Below, piece by piece: positions 26,301 through 36,625 of a stretch of 64,000 nucleotides of DNA; position 1 is the first letter of the stretch; each line of letters starts with the position of its first letter. The stretch lies in assembly GCA_022605955.1 (NCBI GenBank), contig JAKCOZ010000003.1, positions 59,706,179 to 59,770,178 of the forward strand, read 5' to 3'. The position numbers and the translations under genes are program-made. The notes beneath the pieces are model-generated. The model searched no databases. It was not told the origin of the DNA and saw nothing but the letters and a program-made list of their open reading frames with translations. The stretch is from Rallus limicola (taxonomy: Eukaryota; Chordata; Aves; Gruiformes; Rallidae).

Positions 26301-27598
26301 GAAAAGACAGATCAGATAAATTAGTATCAGGTAACTTCACTGAAACTTTGTTCAAGTAAAAAAGTCCTTAGGTACTACCTTCTGAAAGCTCAGGGTAGGC
26401 TAGAGGAAAGATCAGTCTGTACGGGCCATTCTTAGACTCTCACCACAAGCATTTGCTGCTGCTTCCTGTCCCAGACATGATAGCATGGCAATTCTTAAAT
26501 AATTCATCCCAATTTACAAGATTGAGATAGCAAAAAAAAAAAGATGATCTCTCAACTGTCATTTAGCTAAAGCTGTGAGCTACTTTTGAAAAATAACATG
26601 GGAAGAAGACACATAAAAAACATAAGAGGATAAGAATACAAGTAAATTATACCTGAAACTAAATTGGTAACACATCGGAGAGAGAACAGAGTCATTCTAT
26701 ACTGAGTTTCAAAACAAAAAGAGTTAAAATATTTTCTTCTAAGTTTTGGCAACAGAATTTAGTCTTGAGAGTGAAATACATAAGTCTTCCAAAGAATAGT
26801 GGGGGAAGAATTTTTTGTTGTGTTCATATGGCACAATAATCAGTATCCTTTTAAAAATGTTTCCTCAGAGACCTTAATTTTCTCTGAGTCCAGCAGGTAA
26901 AGTACAGACACCAGTCTCGGTACACATATGTTCAAGTAGTGTTTCAGGCATTAGGTGCTTCTGGGATTTTACAGTAGGAGTTCTCCCTTGTACAGGAAGA
27001 GGAGAGGTGGATTGTAGGCAATTGAACACTGGCATAAAACTAAATTTGATGTGGGGCTGAGGTGTTCAGGTATTATGATTTTGGTTAACAAGAACCATGA
27101 TTTGGTGTTAGCGTGGTTGGTTTGATGCTGATATTAGCAATTTCCTGGAATTTAACTTTGACATTGATAGAAAATGCAGTGGAACAATTCTAACTCTAAA
27201 TTTAAAAATTTGTTTTAAAGAAATAGCTTACTAAATATAATAAAATGAAAACATAATATATTTGAAGATCTAAAATACATTTACAAAAAGGTTGCATCAT
27301 TGATTCATTATTTAAATTGTTAACTAGAGGTTAACATTAGAGCGTTAACAACAATGCTCACCTTGATAGTGAGCACTGAGACAAAAAAGTGAGGGCATGG
27401 AGTATTTTAAACACTGAGCTTGGAAATACGTGACTCTCAAGACATTTTTATCTAAGAAGTTACTTAATATTGTGCATGCTCTCTACAAAGGGCTGTTAAT
27501 AGTATAATTTTAAAATTTTTATATCATGAACATTTGTAATATACAAATTGATACAGAGCACATGGTCCTGGATATATGTCATGCTATCCATGCTATCC
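20301..27598. other. Unique non-coding DNA, about 7.3 kb
   Basis: No gene or clear transposon. It contains a short pyrimidine-rich part around 21340-21480, a purine-rich part at 24665-24720 and three tandem ATGTCA units at 26053-26070. Next to the following CR1 there is a tandem 9-mer, ATGCTATCC, repeated twice at 27581-27598. Open frames are short. Confidence 0.55.
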
Positions 27599-28058
27599 AA
27601 CCATCTGTCCAGCCCTATTATGTCCAACACTAGAGCATGTCACCAAGTATAACATCTACTCTTCTTTTAAACACCTCCAGGGATGGTGACTCAACCACCT
27701 CCCTGGCCAGCCTGCTCCTATGTCTAACAACCCTTTCAGTAAAGAAAATTTTCCTAATATCCAACCTGAACTTCTGATGCAATTTAAGACCATTTCCCCT
27801 TGTCCTGTCAATAGCTGCCAGGGAGAAGAGACCAACCTCCACCTCACTACAACCACCTTTTAGGTAGTTGTAGAGAGCGATGAGGTCTCCCCTCAGTTTC
27901 CTGTTCTCTAGACTAAACAATCCCAGCTCCCTCAGTTGATCCTCATTTGTCTTCTGAACCCTTCACCAGCCTTGTAGCCTTTCTCTAGACACACTCCAAG
28001 CATATTGATGTCCTTCTTGTAGTTCGGGTCCCAAAACTGAACTGAAGCATATTCCATG
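27599..28058 (-). mobile_element. CR1 LINE, 5'-truncated, 3' octamers lost
   Basis: Minus-strand CR1. About 96 residues of the ORF2 C-terminus are open over 27630-27920, including [31 protein letters not shown] and [13 protein letters not shown] blocks. The 5' truncation is near 28058 in the part that matches GGTCCCAAAACTGAAC. The 3' end near 27599-27625 is degraded and the ATTCTATG octamers are not recognisable. The copy is otherwise fairly well preserved, with the same subfamily type as the copy at 7.0 kb. It lacks the catalytic palm and is dead. Confidence 0.92.
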
Positions 28059-30866
28059 AGAAGAGGGAATACACATTCACAGCCTGAAACTCTGAAAACT
28101 GGCTGGAAGGAGAAGCCCTTCTTAGAAAAAACTCTTAGATCAACTATAGATTTACTTCCATTTCTTCATCTTTGTCCTTAAGGAGAATTTTTAGCTACAC
28201 TATTTTGAATACCCTGGGTGATGGTTGGATTTGCATCTTGTCTTGATTTGGCTTGAGATAAATATGATTTAAAGTAGCTAGAGAAAAAAAAGTGTGGAGT
28301 ACATCTATAAACAAAAACTCTGAGCAATGTTAATGACTGTACTAATTCCCCTGCACATCCCTGGGTTGACACTGCATTGCCCATTTGATACATAAGATGA
28401 AAAAGTAGTAAGACAGTGCAGAAGATAGCAGTGGGAGCAGAGGTGTCTTAAGCAATTGCTGGTGACACTCAAGGGATTTTAACTGGAACTGGACTGAGTG
28501 TCCTTGTTAACACCTTAAATTCTTGTTACTCAGCTGTAAAAATGGGAAATACAAACTAATATTACTTCATCAATAGAAAAGTGAATTTTTTTTTTCATAA
28601 GTAGAGGGACTCTACCCAGACACTGGCTGAACATGACTCAGATTAACCAAGGAGCCATCCCTTAAAATAAATCTGTACCTAGTCTGAAGAACTTCCTTTT
28701 CAGCCTGAGTCAGAGCAAAAAAGTTTCAAGCCATAACAGCATTACTGTTTCATGGCGATGAAGCCCATTAACTCATTTACGAGCTTCCATTTTCTGCTAA
28801 TTATTAATATTCACAAAACTTATTAACATCATTTTTCATAAATAACATAATTTTTTCATAAAACTGGTCCTAGGGATGAAGTATTATCTATAAAGTTACT
28901 AATAAGAAGGTGCTTAATACTTCATCTCTGTGCTCTGAAGGCTGCAGGATCTTCCAGCTTCTTTCTTGGTATAATTAGAATTGGATTGAGATGGATGACT
29001 GGGAAAATGATGCTTTGATTTTAGGGCTTTTCTCCTTTTTGTATTTTGCTTTGAAATTACTCAAGTATTCCCACAGTAAACACTTGCAGTAAAATCTGTT
29101 TGCTTTTCTTTCATTATTTTAAAAGGGAGACAATAAACTTTATTGAAGGATGGCATGCTGGAACACAGGCTGGTTCAACATTCATATGAGTTTTTATTCA
29201 TTTAACACCTATGCTTCTAGCAGAGGTAGTTTAAGGCTCCATGAATCGAACCAAATAGATTAATAAAGATCAAGCTTTTCTCAGTGCAAGAATCCTCCCA
29301 GGGAGGCTGTCGGAGCGCTTGCATTCCACAAGTTTCAAGCTCCGCTGCTTTACCGGCAGATGTCTCTGTGTCAGCTTCTCCCTCAATTTTGCCTCTGATT
29401 AAAAAAATCTGCCTTCAAATGCGATGTAGCGAAAGGATGCCTAATGTTGCTCATTGCACACGCTGAGCTACATATTCTCGAGTGTTTTTTGAACAAAATT
29501 AAGAGTCTGTTTCATCAATGCTATTTTAGAATCCAAAGAAAGTCAGGGTTTTTTTAATAGTCAAACTACTAGCACTTAAATTAACATTAATTAGGGCATC
29601 TTCTTCTTGAAGATGTATATGTTATTTATGAGCTAATCCAGTAGATGAAATGTCAATTCAGTAGAAGTACTTCTCAACAAAACTATGGATGTAAGGAAAA
29701 CATGGCTTGACAAAAAAGAAGAAAACCCTTACAATAAGAATAGCTATGAATTTCACATTATCTCAATGCACTTTTATGCCCAAAGAAATAAAGAAGGGAA
29801 TAAATATTACCAGAATTCAAACAGCTTTCCTTCTAAATGTTAATTATCCTTAACAAAATTGCCTAAGACAAAAGAGGCTACTAATCAAAACCAGGAATTA
29901 TTTGGTATGTGTAGTTCACACATGCACATGACAGTCTGTTAAATACACATCACATAGCTTAGAATTTTTTCTACTGCTGCTAATCTTGTTATCACCTTTT
30001 ATGGTGCACCAATCCTGCACCCAGAGATGATGCATATGACAGAGTGCCATCCCACGCCTACCTTTCCACAATCTAATCAGAGAGTAGAGACAGACAAAGG
30101 CACAAAGCAGAATGAGGTTAGGAAGCAAAGACATACATGGACTGTACACCTTCAAGAACTCTAAGTATACCATATACCTCCTTTTATCTTCAGGTAGTAT
30201 GCACGTGCTCCATCAAACTTTCCACAGCTGCAAGCAATACATGCTGAGCTACCTGTGTCTGGAGTCAGTGCTACTAAAGATCTGGAAAGTCAACACAGTC
30301 CCAGTTTTACTTTGTGAAGGGATGAGTGGCAGTCACTCGTCACTGTCAGAGATGCAGGTATATCATAGGAAGGCTGCAAACCAAAGGGAATGTGACCTTG
30401 TCTGAGTTTTTTCATTTCTGTTGTTCCTCACATGGCAGAGACTGGTGGTATTGGAGACCATCTCAGAGGAAAGGGATGGGAGGAAGGAGAAAAGAGCCTT
30501 GGCAGGGGGAGGGAAGTCCTGGATTATAGAGATGATGAACACAAGCAAAAGAGGAGTAAGTGGAGAAGTAGAAAAATAAGTAGAAAATGAGGGTAGTACA
30601 AGATCCTCATTCCATGGGGTTAGAAGGATGTCTGAAAGTGAATGTGAGTTTCACTGAAGTAGAATATCTGTCAGCCTGTGGGAGTTGAAGGCCCCTGGTC
30701 TTGAGGTATCACCTGATGCTGGAGCAATTCAATAGAAAGGATGTTTAAATTGCCCAAGATTGAAAAGTTTGCATGAGCTGATGTCATTTGCCAGAATATG
30801 AAGGTAAGTCCAGAGCTTTATATATGTAAATATGTATGTACAGAGGTGAATTATGGGCTCAATATC

Positions 30867-30904
30867 TTTTATATATATACATATATATGTATATATATAT
30901 AAAA
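30867..30904. repeat. (TA)n near-palindrome
   Basis: An alternating TA tract interrupted by TAC and TGTA and flanked by CTTTT and AAAAG, so that the whole 38 bases are nearly self-complementary. Such tracts extrude cruciforms easily and mutate in length. No gene is adjacent. Confidence 0.8.
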
Positions 30905-33829
30905 GTAACAGAAAAAAGCAAAGAGGACAGGAAAAAAAAAGTCATGAAAGTAAATGAATTGTGGTTTAGAGAGAAAAACAGATTAGTGAATGCTTTGTCT
31001 GGTAGTTGGCTGAGAATAACAACACAGTGTGAGCTGTGCCCACTGTGATATTTTGCTAACATAAGTGAGGACGTGACCCACACTTTCAAAGTTTAGTGCT
31101 GTTGTGGAAAAGGGGTCCAGCCTCTAGCCCAGCCTGAGGTTTGAATGGATTATTGCTCCAAGTGATCACTATAGGTACCTCAAGGACACCTCTAAAAATA
31201 TAGTTTATCTAAACTGGAATAATAAGAGCTTCAAGTCTCAGATAATGTCAGAATAATTATACAAGTGACTAAGAAATATATCTTCAAGGAATTCCAGGAA
31301 GAATTCCCCCAGTTCTTCGCAGCATGCTGCAAACCACTAAAACAGACCACTAAGAAATAATCCAGGGAATTTATCCATTGAAGCTTTGTTTTCAAAGACA
31401 GTACATGAACATTTGACAAACTGGCGTCAATTCCTGAAAGAATTAGGTGTAGAAATTAAAGCTTCCTGGCATAACACTTTAATGGAACACACTCATCATT
31501 TATGGAACAACTGACCCACATGTACTGGTTATGTGAAAACAGAGTATTTTCTCACAAATTAACTCTTCTCTGTTTGAACTAAGGCTGTTCCCCGAATTGG
31601 CCTATCAAATTGTCACACTATTTTTTTTCCAATTCCTCGTTGAGGAAATCAGCTTGTCTCAGTCCATCCCTAAGCATCTGAGAAACAGAAAACTGAACAA
31701 CAGTTCAAAATTATAGGCTGTTTTGTAATCTCCTCCTGAAAGACAGCAACATAATAGAGGATTTCAATTTTAAATACCCAAAGAAGGTGCTCATATAGTT
31801 TCACTTAAGGTAGCCTTCAAAGAGGACTTGCATTTGAAACCTTCCTTCCACTGATTACTAACAGAGGGGTCTGGACTTGTTACAGGGACGGCTCCTTTAC
31901 ATGTTGGTGTACTCACTTATGTGAGGTTAATATCTCCTCCAACACAATTTGTCTCTAAAATCATGTTTAGGTCACCTGAGTAAATAAACGGGAAACAAAA
32001 GAAAGGAAGAAAAACAAAAAAGAGAAGGCAGTTAGGTTGAAGAGGTTCAGGTAGCAGAAAGAGCTGTTTATAAAAATGGTGTATTAAAGAACCGTTGGAA
32101 ATAGGCTACGCAGACATGGTTAAACATACTAGATTTCAGCGTGTAATAACTAAGGAATTCAACAAGGTACAAAGAACAATGAAGCTCAGCCTCTGAGAAA
32201 AAAGATTTTGCATGGTACAGGAAAGAGGCAAGTTGCCAGTTACTGGACATTATACATTGTTTCATGTTAGTAGAATTTTCTCCCCTGAAAAGAGCCTCTT
32301 ACATTTCATTACATATTAGTTCTGACTGGTTCAACTAAGTAAGAATCAATCCAAACTCTTTCTTCAATTGAGAATCAAACCTATGAGTTCAACCACATGC
32401 CTTACAGGGATATATTCATTTGCCTTTTTTTTCAAATACCGAAAACCAGCTCCATCACTATCCTTTGGAGCCTTGTATTGGTGTGTTCCTCCTGCCCCTT
32501 GTTTAACAAAACTTCTTCAAAGACTCCCCAAATAAATTCCCTCCAGCCCTCATCAATTCCATGCACTCATTACTAACCCTTTCTTCCATTTTTCTTCTCG
32601 ATTCACAGCCTCATGTTCCCACTACTTCTAAATTCATACCTCACATGCTTGGTAACTTCTCCCAGTACAATATTCCAGTTTACAAAACCAAAAGTAAGCA
32701 CCTCTGTAATCCCACTCAAGTTGAGTCCCACCTGACAGCTATTTTTAAAGAATGGTCTCACTGAATCCTTCCCAGTAATAAGTGGCTTCAGGGTCAAAGA
32801 TACGTCCTGCTGAAGACAAACTGGTGTGAGCAGGGGTTAGCCCATGCCGTTTCCATCCAAGCAGGAAGAGTCTGAGCAGCTGTGATAAGGTGTGCACTTC
32901 TAGAGCAAAAACAGTACTTCAGCCTTGAAAAAAGCCTCCTAACAAGTTGAATGAAAACAGAAGCATAACAACAATGGAAACACACCAATATCTGTCTGTC
33001 TGAAGGCTGTGGCAAGGTGTCTTAATTGCTTTTATTTGGAACTTAGCAACTGAAGAGAAGCATTTACATTATGCTTATCTGGGTAATTAACTTATGGTGA
33101 ATAATAGCAGTGACTTAGCACTGTTCTCCTGAATGCCAATCATTATGTTATTTGCAAATGAAGTGTAAAGAGCAGGACAGCAATGAAACTACAAGTGTGA
33201 GACACAGAAATTGTGCATGCAATCATCCGGTTTGTAATCAGTGGCAGTCAAAGAAACACAAAGATCTTCTAAAGGAAGTGAGCAGTCCTGAAGGGTAAAG
33301 GCATTAATGTTTCATTTCATTCATTTAAATATTCATAGTCTTCCTAATTACCTAGATACCTACGAAAATCTGTATGGATAATGCATTTAGAAAGTTTTTC
33401 ATGGCACTTCTTTATATCCTCACTTGAAACTTCAGAGAGAAAAACTAATCAGAAGTAGTCTAAGCAATCTCTGTAAGAAAAATAAATCCAGCTTATTACT
33501 ATTTGTTTAGTTCAAGAGCTCCCTCTTTGACACTGTGTGACAACAAAACAGAAAAAAAAAGAAGAAATTGTGGTTTGCTTCTCTTTATCACAGTCATCCT
33601 TTGATGAACAAACCATCAGGCTGCTCTTGTCACCACTTAAAAGCCTGAGGTACTCAAAAAGATTTTCATTCTCTCAACGCTGTGTAGCTTTTTTCCCAGT
33701 AGAAGATAAATATTTGTAATATATTCTCTCCTTGTCTTCTTTCTGCATCTTGTTCAAAATTCCACACACCCCCTTCCCCACCAGTATTACTACCACGTGT
33801 ACAACGTCTACAACCTTCTCACACAAGGC

Positions 33830-33844
33830 TTTTTTTTTTTTTTT
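33830..33844. repeat. Poly-T tract (T15)
   Basis: A plain homopolymer of 15 T. It is not attached to a recognisable retrocopy. An A15 run follows about 215 bp downstream at 34060-34074. Confidence 0.85.
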
Positions 33845-34059
33845 GGCTCTCCATACTAAGCACAAAAATGTAAAACCTGCAGTTCTGGGTATGTTACCAA
33901 AGGAAACAGTTTTACTTAAAATCTTGTTTTTGCCAAAATATTTTCAAAGTATCTGGAGAGGAGTCAAGCCACAGTGGCTCTCAGTTGTATTTCCTTTTAC
34001 TATTTCCCCAGGTACTCCCAGCACAGCACTAAGTAATTGGATAGTCTTTCAGAAAGAAG

Positions 34060-34074
34060 AAAAAAAAAAAAAAA
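34060..34074. repeat. Poly-A tract (A15)
   Basis: A homopolymer inside a purine-rich patch. The upstream sequence does not resemble a processed pseudogene that I recognise. Confidence 0.85.
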
Positions 34075-35935
34075 GGAAGAAATGAGGTTGCACGAGACGG
34101 TTTTGTAGGTCTAAGAATTATCCTTCTGGGGCCTGTGGGGATGAATACAGGGCACACAGTTGCCAAACTTGAAATCCTTGGTTGTGTTAGTTGTTCCTGA
34201 AGACAGGAATAAAATATGGCAGTTTGTACAAAATACACTGATTTTATTCAGCCTTTATAATGCTGTTTCAAATCTGCTTAACTTTTGAAAATCAGGAATT
34301 AGAGATTAAAATTACTGATCTTGGTATCCAATCCTGCCTCTATATCAGATCACTCCTTTCCTATATTCTAGGTAAGAATTATGAGTTTAGATACATATTG
34401 AAGGTGTAGTTGGGAAAAGAGTTTCTAGTGTAGCTAGATTCACTAAATTAATCATATAATTATATGTTCTAACTGCTATCATTCCATTTTACATGCCATC
34501 TGACTAAATCTTGTTTCATCTCAGACTTCAGCTTATATTAAAAACACAGCTGCAAGGCTTCTTTCTACAAGCCAAAAACATATTCCTTGTGTACTGGGGG
34601 TCTTCCCACAGGCCACCTGTAGACTATTATTTTAAAATTTTACTTAATTCTTCTCAAGCTATTTGTGGTCTTGCTGACATCTCCAGAAGGCTTATTCCAC
34701 ATCCCCCTTTAGGAGTGTTAAGATCTTGAAAACACAGGCACTTCACTTTGGCACTAAGGATTCTGTCTGCTTCTCTTGATGATTGTTGAATTCTCTCCCA
34801 CTAAAACTGGAAAATATCTCCTAAAGTTGAAATAGGAAAACTCTTTTTGTCTGTGCCTTCATTATTCTCATAGAAAGCTTTATGTGAATGAATTCTCATT
34901 ATGCTTTTGCCCTTTGCAGGGTCATAATTTCTGGGGGAAAAGAGGTATCAGACAACCTCTGGTAAAGAGCACATGAGAGATTGGCCGAGGGAGCAGCAGA
35001 ATAAACATCGTTCAAATATCACAGCCCACAAGACACAGAGTTTATAGTTAGCCCCAGAAGGATGTCTGTTGTATGCAATGCGTGCAACTAGGGGTTTCTT
35101 GGATAGACCTTTCGGTGAGTCAACTGTTCCTTTACATCTTTGAGGAGCCAGATGGATTCTGTCTAATGGGTTTGTAAAGAGGAGATGACAGTTCCCTGGA
35201 GTTCCCTGCTGCTATTCAGCACATGGACCCTACTGCAATAATGTCTTTCAGCCCTTAATATACCTTCTCTAAGATTATTCATTTGAAAATGTGCACACAT
35301 AAACAACATATATACAGCTGGAACAATGTCCAAGACACAGAACCTTTCACCTCAAGCTGGGATTCTCTCATCACCCAGTGTTACAACAAACACTCTTTTC
35401 CAAAAAGTGTTAGGAAGAATTACATACTCTGCAGTTTGAGCTAAAAGTCAATATATTTAGTTTGGTGGGATGGAAGCTGATATGATTCAGTTCTGTGTTT
35501 ATGCTGGTTTTGGCTGGGATAGGGTTAATTTTCTTCATCACAGCTAGTACAGGGCTGTGTTTTGGATTTGTGCTGAAAACAGTGCTGATAACACAGAGAT
35601 GGTTTCCTCACTGCTGAGGAGTGCTTACATAGTGCCAAGGCCTTTTGTGCTCCTTTCACTACCTCACCAGTGAGTCGGCTGGGGGGGCCACAAGGAGTTG
35701 GGAGGAGACACAGCTAGGACATCTGACCCCAACTGATCCGAGGGATATCCCATATCATATGGCGAAATGCTCAGCATATAGAGCTTGGGGGGAGAAGGAG
35801 GAGTGGGGGATGTGTTCAGAGTGATGGTGTCACCATTAGGATAGAGTGAGATGGAACTCTGCTCTCCTGGAGATGGTTGAACACCACAAAGCATGTGGCA
35901 ATGGACAAACTCCCAACAAATACAGTACACCCTTG

Positions 35936-36205
35936 GAGGGACTGCAGCCATGGATAAGGCCATGTTGGAACTGGTTTCTTTCTAAGGGGAGTGAGGTCAC
36001 ACTTGAGCAGGTTTATCTCTGAAGGCATTGTGGCCCATGGAGAAGTCTGCACTGGAACAGATGCACCTCAAAGCAACTGTAGCTGTGGATAACTCTGTGC
36101 CAGAGCAGGTGTATCCCTGGAGAGACTGTGGGTCTACTTGGAGCAGATGACCCCTAAGGTATTGTAGTCTCTGGAGAAGTTCAAGCTGGATCAGGGGCAC
36201 GAGGA
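35936..36205 (+). repeat. Degenerate tandem subrepeats inside the LTR
   Basis: Five diverged units of roughly 40-85 bases, each with the pattern ACTGnnGnnnnTGGAnAAG...TGGAnCAG. They begin near 35936, 36021, 36068, 36118 and 36155. Comparable GCAGCCCnTGG..CTGGAGCAG units are known to me from some avian ERV LTRs, so these probably belong to the LTR family rather than being a new satellite. Confidence 0.6.
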
Positions 36206-36543
36206 GGAGTTCATTGCAGTGTTAAACACAATGTTCTGCTCCAAAAGATCGGGGTGGATATTGTAATGGAAATACATTTACATTGTTGTAACCCATCATT
36301 TGAGCTGCATATTGTGGGAATGACTATAATAGGAATCACCTGAACCAACTGGAGATGGTTGAACACCTGCCTGCTGATTGGAATCAGTGAATGAATACTT
36401 TGCTTTGCCTTTGTGTGCAACTTTTGCATTACATATTCAACTGCTTATATCTCAGTTGATTCAGGTGATTCCTATTATAGTCATTCCCCAGGAGGAGCAG
36501 AACATTGTGTTTAACACTGCAATGAACTCCTCCTCGTACCCCT
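36193..36543. repeat. Two nested near-perfect inverted repeats
   Basis: The outer arms, 36193-36242 and 36494-36543, are reverse complements at 49 of 50 positions. The inner arms, 36316-36350 and 36454-36488, match at 34 of 35. Between outer and inner arm the left side has 73 bases and the right side only 5, so one side has lost or gained about 68 bases. The 103-bp core (36351-36453) carries ordinary LTR sequence (GGTTGAACACCTGCCTGC, CTTTGCTTTGCC). The transcript could fold into a long hairpin with a bulge. Confidence 0.9.
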
Positions 36544-36625
36544 CTGATTGTCTCCCCATCACACCCAGGGGTGAGGGTGAGCAGCTGTGTAGCGCCTAGT
36601 TGCTGGCTGGGGTTAAACCATGACA

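Larger units (their letters stand above)
28059..35501. other. Unique non-coding DNA, about 7.4 kb
   Basis: No gene is visible. Parts look like candidate conserved elements: 28740-28870 is rich in TAAT/ATTA cores, 29285-29480 carries about eight CpGs, and 33000-33350 is a repeat-free AT-rich tract. Simple sequence includes the AT palindrome at 30867-30904, a purine-rich run at 30460-30600, a T15 run at 33830-33844 and an A15 run at 34060-34074. Open frames up to 117 codons (33732-34085) depend on these homopolymers and look spurious. Confidence 0.55.
35502..36625 (+). mobile_element. Composite avian ERV LTR with internal insertion and inverted repeats
   Basis: The left part (35502-35885) aligns by eye to the LTR at 59309: CTGGTTTTGGCTGGGATAGG at the start, the CTGACCCCAACTGATCC and GGGATATCCCATAT blocks, a TATA-like CATATA at 35775-35780, and GGGGGGAGAAGGAGG. 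The right end (about 36544-36625) matches the LTR end, finishing GGTTAAACCATGACA. About 550 bases more than in the 59.3 kb LTR lie between: degenerate tandem subrepeats (35936-36205), two nested inverted repeats and a 19-bp direct repeat (35867-35885 and 36349-36367). No retroviral gene remains. The 5-bp flanks (GTTTA, TTTGA) are not identical, so no target duplication is evident. It may be a structural variant of the LTR family or a local rearrangement. Confidence 0.8.

Noticed and set aside
27581..27598. Tandem ATGCTATCC as a CR1 terminal octamer array or target duplication
   Set aside because: The unit is 9 bp and does not match the CR1 octamer, and both copies lie on the same side of the element.
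33732..34085. 117-codon open frame on the plus strand
   Set aside because: Depends on the T15 and A15 homopolymers (phenylalanine and lysine runs).
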